Positions 1 through 5,951 of a stretch of DNA of 6,126 nt are shown piece by piece; the stretch's first letter is position 1, and every line of letters begins with the position of its first letter. Made by a program: the position numbers and the translations under genes. The notes under the pieces are model-generated. The model was not told where the DNA came from, made no database searches, and saw nothing but the letters and a program-made list of their open reading frames with translations. The stretch is from the NCBI GenBank assembly GCA_016869415.1, contig VGEI01000230.1:1-6126 (forward strand), written 5' to 3'. Source of the stretch: Alphaproteobacteria bacterium. Lineage in GTDB: Bacteria > Pseudomonadota > Alphaproteobacteria > CACIAM-22H2.

Positions 1-21
1 AGCTAAAGGGCCGAGCCCCAC

Positions 22-43
22 CAGGCGGCCTGATTGCGGCCTG
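22..43. repeat. Short GCGGCCTG direct repeat with hairpin potential
   Basis: GCGGCCTG occurs at 25-32 and again at 36-43, a period of 11 bp (about one helical turn). CAGGC at 22-26 can pair with GCCTG at 28-32 or at 39-43, so small alternative hairpins are possible. No T-run follows, so this is not a convincing intrinsic terminator. It lies about 12 bp upstream of the -35 box. It could be an activator site, the tail of an upstream gene's 3' region, or chance in GC-rich DNA. Confidence 0.25.
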
Positions 44-55
44 TAAAGTGCCAGC

Positions 56-85
56 TTGACATGAGAATGAACGTTCATTTATCAC
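56..85 (+). promoter_or_regulatory. Sigma-70-type promoter of the tetR-RND operon
   Basis: A perfect TTGACA -35 hexamer lies at 56-61, preceded by C, giving the CTTGAC form common in alphaproteobacteria. The best -10 candidate is TATCAC at 80-85 (four of six matches to TATAAT) with an 18-bp spacer. TTTATC at 78-83 with a 16-bp spacer is a weaker alternative. This is the most AT-rich stretch of the upstream region. Transcription would start near 91-93, leaving a leader of about 30 nt before the ATG at 123. The operator palindrome fills most of the spacer, so a bound repressor would block RNA polymerase directly. Confidence 0.65.
66..79. promoter_or_regulatory. TetR-type operator palindrome
   Basis: AATGAACGTTCATT is a perfect 14-bp palindrome centred between 72 and 73; symmetry breaks at 65/80. 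TetR-family dimers typically bind inverted repeats of this kind, often with TGAAC/GTTCA half-sites, placed over the promoter of the controlled genes. Here it sits between the -35 and -10 elements and 44 bp upstream of a TetR-family gene, so autorepression of the whole operon is the simplest reading. I saw no second copy elsewhere in the window. Binding by this particular protein is inferred. Confidence 0.7.
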
Positions 86-122
86 ATGGACGCTCATCCC
101 AGCCCCCTCCCGCAGGCCCCCC

Positions 123-749
123 ATGACCCCGTCGGACGACGCCCCGAGCCGTCGCCAGGCCATCCTTGACGCCGCCGAACGCTGCTTCGTCCGTGCCGGA
201 TTCCACCGCACGACAATGCAAGACGTGGCGGCCGAAGCCGGGATGAGCCCCGGTAACCTCTACCGCTACTTCCCTTCGAAGGACGTCATGGTGGCCGGTC
301 TCACCGAGCATGACCGCGCCGAGCTACGTCGTAAGTTCTCGACCCTGCCCGATAGCGGCGATTTCCTCGCGGATTTCGGCGCCTTCGGGCGCGCCTATTT
401 CGAGAATGAGCCGCGCGAAAAATCGATCCTCTGCCTGGAGATCTGGGCCGAGGCGACGCGCAATCCGACTGTCGCCGCGCACAACGCCGAGTTCGGCCGC
501 GAGGTCCGCGAGCGGCTGGCCGGATTATTCGCCGGCGCCAAGGCGCGCGGCGCCATTCCCGTCTCCGTTGACGCCGAGGCGGCGGCATCCGTTGTCCTAG
601 CGCTTTCCCATGGCCTGTTCGTGGCACGCGCGCTCGGCCGCTATGTCGACTACCCGCGCGATGTCGCCAACGTCTTCACCGTGATCAAGGCCCTGCTCGC
701 CGGCAAGGTGCCCTTCGACGACCGGGCCCCGGAGGGGCCCACCGCATGA
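123..749 (+). CDS. TetR/AcrR-family transcriptional repressor
   Basis: A 208-residue protein, the usual TetR-family size. Residues 10-55 form the N-terminal DNA-binding domain: helix 1 starts ILDAAERCFVRAGF (14-27), and the helix-turn-helix covers about 31-50 with the signature TTMQDVAAEAGMSPGNLYRYF and a trailing SKD. The rest is the helical dimerisation and ligand-binding half. LEIWAEATRNP (105-115) resembles the C-terminal domain of BetI/AcrR-like members. The protein probably represses the promoter at 56-85 and is released by a small hydrophobic ligand, likely a pump substrate; the ligand cannot be read from sequence. It is the first gene of the pump operon, in the same direction as the pump genes, whereas many pump repressors are divergently transcribed. 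The ATG at 123 is the only plausible start that keeps helix 1 intact, but no Shine-Dalgarno precedes it: the leader is C-rich. The stop overlaps the next start (ATGA at 746-749). Confidence 0.93.
   Translation: MTPSDDAPSRRQAILDAAERCFVRAGFHRTTMQDVAAEAGMSPGNLYRYFPSKDVMVAGLTEHDRAELRRKFSTLPDSGDFLADFGAFGRAYFENEPREKSILCLEIWAEATRNPTVAAHNAEFGREVRERLAGLFAGAKARGAIPVSVDAEAAASVVLALSHGLFVARALGRYVDYPRDVANVFTVIKALLAGKVPFDDRAPEGPTA
724..740 (+). promoter_or_regulatory. Hairpin containing the adaptor gene's Shine-Dalgarno
   Basis: GGGCCCC at 724-730 and GGGGCCC at 734-740 are perfect inverted copies separated by a 3-nt loop (GGA), giving a 7-bp all-GC stem. The Shine-Dalgarno for the ATG at 746 is GGAGG at 731-735, ten nt before the start, so it lies partly in the loop and partly in the 3' arm. 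The hairpin is inside the last codons of tetR. Ribosomes finishing tetR would melt it, which together with the ATGA overlap suggests that adaptor translation depends on tetR translation. The inverted repeat is seen directly; the regulatory role is inferred. Confidence 0.5.
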
Positions 750-1819
750 TGCTCAGCCGTATTGCCGCCATTATCCTCATCCTCGCCGCGACCCTATGGA
801 TCGGCTCCGGCGTCATCGGCCGCGCCGATCGTAGTCCATCCGCCAGCGCTACCCCTCCGGCGGAGGCGCCGCGCTTTCGCGTCACCGTGATGGCGGCGCA
901 GATCGAGCCGCATGCGCGGGCCGTCGTGCTGTCCGGACGCACCGAGGCCGACAAGCGGGCGAACGCCACTACGCGCGCCGCAGGCACGATTGTCGACCTC
1001 AAGGTCCGGCGCGGCGCGCTGGTAAAGACCGGCGACACCATGGCAGTGCTCTCGGACGAGGCACGCAACGCCCAGGTCAACCAGGCCAGCGCCCGGCTCG
1101 AGCAGCGGCGCGCCGAGCTGCGCGCCCGCCTGCAGCTCATCGAGCGGGGCGTGCTGGCGGAGATCAACCGGCCCCAGCTCGAGGCGGAGCTGCGCTCGGC
1201 CGAGGCCGGACTCGCCGTGGCGCGCGCCGAGCGCGAGAAAGTGCTGGTGCTCGCTCCCCTCTCGGGCGTGGTCAACACGGTGCCGGTCGAGCGCGGCCAA
1301 GCCGTCGAGGCCGGCCATATCATAGGCGAGGTGATCGCTCTCGATCCGATGCTGGCCGTGGTCGAGGTCAGCGAGCGCCAGCTCGCCGGCCTCCGGGTCG
1401 GAGACCGCGCCTCCGTCCGGCTGGTCACCGGCGAGACCGCAGACGGCGCTATCCGCTTCATCTCGCGTAGCGCCAGCGCCCAGACCCGCACCTACCGCGT
1501 CGATGTCGAGATCCCCAATCCCGGCGCCACGCTCGCCGACGGCGTCACCTGCTCGGTGACCTTGCGCCTGGCTCCGAGCGACGCCGCGCGACTGCCGCGC
1601 TCGGCGCTCACCTTCTCCAGCGACGGCCGGCTGATCGTCCGCACGGTCGGCACCGATGGCAAGGTCGGCTCGGTACCCGTGACGATCGTCGAGGACGCGT
1701 CCGATCATTTCTGGCTCGCTGGAATCGCCAACGGGACACAGGTCATCGTGCAGGGCCAGGATTTCGTCGCCGATGGCCAAGTCGTCGAGCCCGTCCGGGC
1801 CACGGCCGCGTCGCGTTGA
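746..1819 (+). CDS. RND efflux periplasmic adaptor (membrane fusion protein, HlyD/AcrA type)
   Basis: A 357-residue adaptor that would link the permease encoded next to an outer-membrane channel. Residues 4-24 are a hydrophobic segment. No lipobox cysteine follows, so an uncleaved inner-membrane anchor is more likely than lipidation. Domain order fits the family: first half of the lipoyl domain at about 60-103 (AAGTIVDLKVRRGALVKTGD), a fairly short alpha-helical hairpin at about 105-165 rich in Ala, Arg and Glu, second lipoyl half at about 166-200 (LAPLSGVVNTVPVERGQAV), beta-barrel at about 201-275 with the typical SAQTRTYRVDVEIPNPG (244-260), and a membrane-proximal domain from about 283 (LPRSAL). 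The ATG at 746 overlaps the tetR stop and has GGAGG ten nt upstream; a second ATG follows at 749. The same strand, overlap and 10-nt gap to the permease indicate one operon. The substrate is unknown, and MdtA- or AcrA-like subfamily placement is not resolved by eye. Confidence 0.93.
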   Translation: MMLSRIAAIILILAATLWIGSGVIGRADRSPSASATPPAEAPRFRVTVMAAQIEPHARAVVLSGRTEADKRANATTRAAGTIVDLKVRRGALVKTGDTMAVLSDEARNAQVNQASARLEQRRAELRARLQLIERGVLAEINRPQLEAELRSAEAGLAVARAEREKVLVLAPLSGVVNTVPVERGQAVEAGHIIGEVIALDPMLAVVEVSERQLAGLRVGDRASVRLVTGETADGAIRFISRSASAQTRTYRVDVEIPNPGATLADGVTCSVTLRLAPSDAARLPRSALTFSSDGRLIVRTVGTDGKVGSVPVTIVEDASDHFWLAGIANGTQVIVQGQDFVADGQVVEPVRATAASR

Positions 1820-1825
1820 GGCAGG
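1818..1825 (+). promoter_or_regulatory. Shine-Dalgarno that decides the permease start
   Basis: GAGGCAGG at 1818-1825 begins within the TGA stop of the adaptor gene (1817-1819) and lies 4-8 nt before the ATG at 1830. It favours 1830 over the in-frame upstream ATG at 1773, which has no recognisable site and lies within the adaptor gene. The shared stop and ribosome binding site suggest translational coupling of adaptor and permease. Confidence 0.65.
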
Positions 1826-1829
1826 TCCC

Positions 1830-4800
1830 ATGGCCAATCCGGTCGACTATGCGATCTCGCACGCGCGGCTGACTCTCTCGACGCTGCTCTTCCTGCTCAT
1901 CGCCGGCTTTCTGTCTTACTTGGCGATTCCCAAGGAGGCGGAGCCCGATGTCCGCATCCCGATCATCTACGTCAACGTCACGCAGCGCGGCATCAGCCCC
2001 GAGGATGCCGAGCGCCTGATCCTGCGGCCGCTCGAGACGCAATTGAAGTCGGTGTCCAACATCAAGGAGATGCGCGCCGCGGCCTTCGAGGGCGGTGGCT
2101 ACGTCCTGGTCGAGTTCGAGGCGGGATTCGATTCCAACGTCGCGCTGGCGGATGTCCGCGCCAAGGTCGACGACGCCAAGCGCGACCTGCCGCGCGACGC
2201 CGACGAGCCGCAAGTCCGCGAAGTCAACCTCTCGCTCTTCCCGGTGCTCGTGGTGGCGCTGGGCGGCGACGTGCCGGAGCGCACCCTTCTGCGCCTCGCC
2301 CGCCAGGCCAAGACGGCGATCGAGCAGATCCCTTCCGTGCTGACCGCCGAGCTGCGCGGGGCGCGCGACGAGGCGGTGGAGATCACCGTCGAGCCGATGC
2401 TGCTCAAGAGCTACGGCACCTCGCTCGACCAGCTCATCGCGGCGTTCAACGCCGGCAACAGTCTGGTCGCGGCCGGCGCGCTGGAAGGCCCCACCGGGCG
2501 CTTCGCCGTCAAAGTGCCGGGCCTGATCGAGACAGCGGAGGACGTGCTGAGCTTCCCCATCGCTGCGACCGGCGCCGCAGCCGTGACGCTGCGCGACGTT
2601 GCTGAGGTGCGCCAGACCTTCAAGGACGCGACCTCGATCACCCGGGTCAACGGCAAGTCTGCGATCGTCCTCGAAGTCTCCAAGCGGACCGGCTCGAATC
2701 TCATCGAGACCGTCGACCGGACCAAAGCGGTCCTCGCCGAGCTGCGCAAGACCTGGCCAGCCACCGTCGAGGTGACGCTGAGCCAGGACAAGTCGAAGAA
2801 CATCCGCGACATGCTGCACGAGCTGCAGAACAGCGTCATCACTGCCGTCCTGCTCGTCGTCGTCATCATGCTGGTGGCGCTGGGGGCGCGCGCCTCGTTA
2901 TTCATCGGCATCGCCATCCCCGGCTCGTTCCTCGCCGCGATCCTGTGGCTCGATCTCGCCGGGCTGACGGTCAACATCGTCGTCCTGTTCTCGCTCATCC
3001 TCGCCGTCGGCATGCTGGTCGATGACGCGATCATCGTCTCCGAGTTCGCCGAGCGCCGCATGTCCGAGGGCATGGAGCCGCGAGCCGCCTACTCGCTGGC
3101 CGCGAGCCGCATGGCCGGACCGGTGATCGCCGCCACCCTGACCCGCGTCGCCGCCTTCTCGCCGCTGATGTTCTGGCCCGGGGTCGTCGGCCAATTCATG
3201 AAATACCTGCCGCTGACCCTGATAGCGACGCTCTCGGCCTCCCTCATCGTGGCGCTGTTTTTTACGCCGACGCTGGGCTCGCTGCTCGGCCGCGCCACCG
3301 CCGTCCAGCGTGACGAACGCGTGGCCGATCGCGGGCCCTATATGCGCACGGTCCGCCTCGCCTTGCGCCACCCACTGGCAACGCTGGGCCTGACCCTGGC
3401 GCTACTCGTCGGGGTCGTGCAGGCGTATGGCAAGTTCGGCAACGGTGTCGAGTTCTTCCCTGACGTCGAGCCCGAGTTCGGCCTGGTACAGGTCCGCGCC
3501 CGCGGGAACATCTCGCTGATCGAGAAGGATGCGCTGGTCCGCGAGGTCGAGCGCCGGATGCAGGGCATCCCTGAGATTTCGACCACCTATGCCCGGGTCG
3601 GTGAACGTGCACGCGGTTCCGACGAGGTAACCGAGGACACTGTCGGCACGGTGCAGTTCGAGTTCGTCGACTGGCGCGAGCGCCGCCGTGCAAATCTCAT
3701 CCTCGATGACATCCGCGAGCGCACGAAGGACATCGCCGGCGTGGTCATCGAGGTGACCAAGCCGCGCGCCGGCCCGCCGGTGGGCAAGCCGGTGACCCTG
3801 CTCATCTCGTCTCTCGACACCGAGCGGCTGTTCCCCGCTGCACGTCAGGTCGCCGACATCGTGCGCCGCATTCACGGTGCCCGGGACGTCGATGACGGGC
3901 TGCCGTTGCCCGGGATCGACTGGCGCCTGACCGTCGACAAGCCGGAGGCGGCGAAGTACGGCGTCAGTCCTTCGGCCGTCGGCACCGCGGTCCAGCTCGT
4001 CACCAACGGCGTCAAGGTCACGGAATATCGGCCCGACTACACCGATAAGGCGGTCGATGTGCTGGTGCGTTTCCCCGATAGCCAGCGCAGCCTCGACCAG
4101 CTCGACGAACTGCGCCTCAACACGGCGAACGGCGCCGTGCCGATCGGCAATTTCGTCAAGCGCGAGGCCACGCCCCGGGTCGGGCTGATCAACCGCGTGG
4201 CCGGGGCGCGCGTCGTCACGGTGACTGCGAATGTCGACGAGGGCATGCAGAGCGCCGTCGTGCAGCAGGCGGTGGTCGAGGCGCTGGCCCGGGCCGACCT
4301 GGGGCCCGGCGTCACCTACCGCCTCAAGGGCGAGGACGAGGAGCGCGCCAAGGCCAGCGCCTTTCTGATGAAGGCTTTCGGCGCTGCCATCTTCCTCATC
4401 TTCGCCATCCTGCTGGCGCAGTTCAACCGCTTCACCAGCGTACTGATCGTACTCTCTGCCGTCATCATGTCCACGATCGGCGTGCTGCTCGGCCTGCTCG
4501 CCATGGGGCAGGCCTTCGGTGTGGTGATGAGCGGCATCGGCGTGATCGCCAATGCCGGCGTCATCGTCAACAACAACATCGTGCTGATCGATACCTACGA
4601 CCGGCTGCGCCGCGAGGGGCGTGAAGCCTACGACGCGATCATCGAGACCTGCCGCGAGCGCGCCCGCCCCGTCGTCCTGACCGCTGTGACCGCCGTGCTC
4701 GGCGTCCTGGCCATCGCCTTCGGTGTCAATGTCGACTTCGTGACCCGTGACATCGCCGTCGGCGCGCCGTCGACCCAGTGGTGGGTCCACCTGTCGGCGG

Positions 4801-4931
4801 CGATCGTCTTCGGACTGAGCTTTGCCACGGTGCTGACGCTGATCGTGACGCCTGCGGCACTGATGGCGCTTGCCAACCTCGCCGCTTGGCGCGACCGCCG
4901 CCGACATCCGGTCAGCCAGGCGGCGGAGTGA
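1830..4931 (+). CDS. RND-family efflux permease, AcrB/HAE-like
   Basis: A 1033-residue proton-driven inner-membrane pump subunit, expected to work as a trimer and export small hydrophobic or amphipathic compounds from the periplasm or membrane. Visible architecture: TM1 at about 13-31; first periplasmic loop at about 32-335 with the family block ISPEDAERLILRPLETQL; TM2-TM6 at about 336-486; TM7 at about 514-532; second loop at about 535-845; TM8-TM12 at about 848-1010. The proton-relay pair is present in TM4 (GMLVDDAIIVSE, D398 and D399, equivalent to AcrB D407/D408). In TM11, RARPVVLT supplies R944 and T951, matching AcrB R971/T978. In TM10 the motif reads VIVNNNIVLID, with N914 at the place of AcrB K940. 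The start at 1830 was chosen for its Shine-Dalgarno; an in-frame ATG at 1773 would add 19 residues (Ser-, Pro- and Arg-rich) not expected before TM1. No outer-membrane factor gene follows. A heavy-metal (CzcA-type) pump is less likely given overall resemblance to drug-type members, but the substrate cannot be assigned. Confidence 0.93.
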   Translation: MANPVDYAISHARLTLSTLLFLLIAGFLSYLAIPKEAEPDVRIPIIYVNVTQRGISPEDAERLILRPLETQLKSVSNIKEMRAAAFEGGGYVLVEFEAGFDSNVALADVRAKVDDAKRDLPRDADEPQVREVNLSLFPVLVVALGGDVPERTLLRLARQAKTAIEQIPSVLTAELRGARDEAVEITVEPMLLKSYGTSLDQLIAAFNAGNSLVAAGALEGPTGRFAVKVPGLIETAEDVLSFPIAATGAAAVTLRDVAEVRQTFKDATSITRVNGKSAIVLEVSKRTGSNLIETVDRTKAVLAELRKTWPATVEVTLSQDKSKNIRDMLHELQNSVITAVLLVVVIMLVALGARASLFIGIAIPGSFLAAILWLDLAGLTVNIVVLFSLILAVGMLVDDAIIVSEFAERRMSEGMEPRAAYSLAASRMAGPVIAATLTRVAAFSPLMFWPGVVGQFMKYLPLTLIATLSASLIVALFFTPTLGSLLGRATAVQRDERVADRGPYMRTVRLALRHPLATLGLTLALLVGVVQAYGKFGNGVEFFPDVEPEFGLVQVRARGNISLIEKDALVREVERRMQGIPEISTTYARVGERARGSDEVTEDTVGTVQFEFVDWRERRRANLILDDIRERTKDIAGVVIEVTKPRAGPPVGKPVTLLISSLDTERLFPAARQVADIVRRIHGARDVDDGLPLPGIDWRLTVDKPEAAKYGVSPSAVGTAVQLVTNGVKVTEYRPDYTDKAVDVLVRFPDSQRSLDQLDELRLNTANGAVPIGNFVKREATPRVGLINRVAGARVVTVTANVDEGMQSAVVQQAVVEALARADLGPGVTYRLKGEDEERAKASAFLMKAFGAAIFLIFAILLAQFNRFTSVLIVLSAVIMSTIGVLLGLLAMGQAFGVVMSGIGVIANAGVIVNNNIVLIDTYDRLRREGREAYDAIIETCRERARPVVLTAVTAVLGVLAIAFGVNVDFVTRDIAVGAPSTQWWVHLSAAIVFGLSFATVLTLIVTPAALMALANLAAWRDRRRHPVSQAAE

Positions 4932-4988
4932 CAAGCCAGGGTTTGGCCCTTAGACTCGCCATCAATAAGCTACTCTGGAGAGTTTTCC
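4932..4988 (+). promoter_or_regulatory. Permease to Bug-protein gap with ribosome binding site
   Basis: This 57-nt spacer is AT-richer than its surroundings. GGAG at 4977-4980 is a good Shine-Dalgarno, 8 nt before GTG 4989 and 11 nt before ATG 4992. A possible weak promoter is TTGGCC (4943-4948) with TAAGCT (4966-4971) at 17-bp spacing, but matches to consensus are poor. The only inverted repeats are 4-bp stems (GCCA/TGGC or AGGG/CCCT around 4935-4950) with no T-run, so there is no intrinsic terminator. Read-through from the pump operon is therefore possible. Confidence 0.45.
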
Positions 4989-5951
4989 GTGATGATCCGT
5001 GTGATCGCCGCCGTTGCGGCGCTCTTCCTGGCCGCGCCCGCCGCGGCACAGACATATCCGAGCAAACCCGTGCGCTTCGTCGTGCCTTTCGCGCCCGGCG
5101 GCACTACCGACATCCTGGCGCGTCTGGTGGGCGCGAAGCTGTCCGAGGTCTATGGCCAGCAATTCGTCATCGAGAACCGCGCGGGAGCCGGCGGCAATAT
5201 CGGCGCCGAGATCGTCGCCAAGGCGCCGGCTGACGGCTACACCATCCTCATGGGCACGCCGGGCACGCAGGCGATCAATCAGTACGTCTATCGCACCATG
5301 CCCTACGACACGGCGAATGACTTCGCACCGGTGTCGCTGGTGGCCCTCGTCGCCAACGTGTTGGCCGTAAACCCGCAGCTGCCGGCCAAGGATCTTAAGG
5401 AGCTGGTGGCCCTCGCCAAGGCGCGGCCCGGCACGCTCAATTTCGCCACCCCAGGCAACGGCACCACGGGCCACCTCTCGACCGAGCTGCTCAAGACCAT
5501 GGCGGGTATCGACCTCACCCATGTGCCCTATCGCGGCTCCGGCCCGGCGCTGCAGGATCTGCTGGCCGGCCAGGTGCAGATGACCATCGACAACATCCCC
5601 TCGGCCTTGCCGCATATCCAGGCCGGCGGCCTGCGTGCGCTGGCGGTGACCAGCGGCAAGCGCTGGTTCGCCCTGCCCAACGTGCCGACCATGGCCGAGG
5701 CGGGTGTCGCCGGCTATGAGGCGACCTCGTGGTTCGTGGTCATGGCACCGGCAAAGACGCCAGCCGAGATGGTCGGCAAGCTCTCAGCCGAGATCGACAC
5801 ACAGCTCAAGAGCGAGGAGATGCGCAAGAAGTTCCGCGATGTCGGCGCCGAGCCGGTCGGCGGCACGCCGCGTGAGCTCGCCGCCTTCCTCACCGCCGAG
5901 CAAGCGAAGTGGAAGGGCGTGGTCGAGGCCGCGAAGATCAAGCTGGACTAG
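4989..5951 (+). CDS. Bug/TctC-family periplasmic solute-binding protein
   Basis: A 320-residue extracytoplasmic binding protein of the Bordetella uptake gene / tripartite tricarboxylate receptor family, which captures small carboxylated or amidic molecules in the periplasm. Residues 1-20 are a Sec signal peptide with likely cleavage after AAA (18-20), before QTYPSKPVRF. Family hallmarks follow in order: YPSKPVRFVVPFAPGGTTD (23-41, first ligand-binding loop), ENRAGAGGNIGAEIVAKAPADGY (62-84), VPYRGSGPALQDLLAGQV (179-196), and NVPTMAEAGVAGYE (231-244). Length is typical and the frame is intact. The first codon is probably GTG at 4989, best spaced from GGAG; ATG at 4992 is the alternative and changes only one residue. 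No membrane partners (TctA/TctB) lie in the window, which is common because this family is often expanded as orphan genes. It may be co-transcribed with the pump genes or have its own weak promoter. The ligand cannot be predicted. Its stop codon overlaps the convergent gene. Confidence 0.93.
   Translation: MMIRVIAAVAALFLAAPAAAQTYPSKPVRFVVPFAPGGTTDILARLVGAKLSEVYGQQFVIENRAGAGGNIGAEIVAKAPADGYTILMGTPGTQAINQYVYRTMPYDTANDFAPVSLVALVANVLAVNPQLPAKDLKELVALAKARPGTLNFATPGNGTTGHLSTELLKTMAGIDLTHVPYRGSGPALQDLLAGQVQMTIDNIPSALPHIQAGGLRALAVTSGKRWFALPNVPTMAEAGVAGYEATSWFVVMAPAKTPAEMVGKLSAEIDTQLKSEEMRKKFRDVGAEPVGGTPRELAAFLTAEQAKWKGVVEAAKIKLD

Noticed and set aside
4..62. Minus-strand 19-codon frame from 62 to 4 as a divergent small gene
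   Set aside because: It is very short, has no ribosome binding site or promoter of its own, and its start overlaps the -35 region of the operon promoter.
86..169. 27-codon upstream frame starting at ATG 86 and overlapping the tetR start
   Set aside because: The ATG lies just downstream of the -10 box and probably ahead of the transcription start, has no ribosome binding site, and the Pro-rich product looks like out-of-frame reading.
1773..1829. N-terminal extension of the permease from ATG 1773
   Set aside because: It would add 19 Ser/Pro/Arg-rich residues ahead of TM1, overlaps the adaptor gene by 47 nt and lacks a ribosome binding site. ATG 1830 has GAGGCAGG correctly placed.
1743..2819. 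Long minus-strand open frame (358 codons) opposite the permease gene
   Set aside because: It is antisense to a clear RND permease, has low-complexity Arg/Asp/Gly-rich composition and no family motif. Such frames arise from high third-position GC. The same applies to the minus-strand frames at 794-1837 and 3402-4934.
4935..4951. Possible intrinsic terminator after the permease gene
   Set aside because: Only 4-bp stems can form and no T-run follows.
4778..5233. Plus-strand 151-codon frame bridging the permease end and the Bug-type gene start
   Set aside because: It overlaps two well-supported genes in another frame and has the Arg/Pro/Gly-rich look of a frame shadow.
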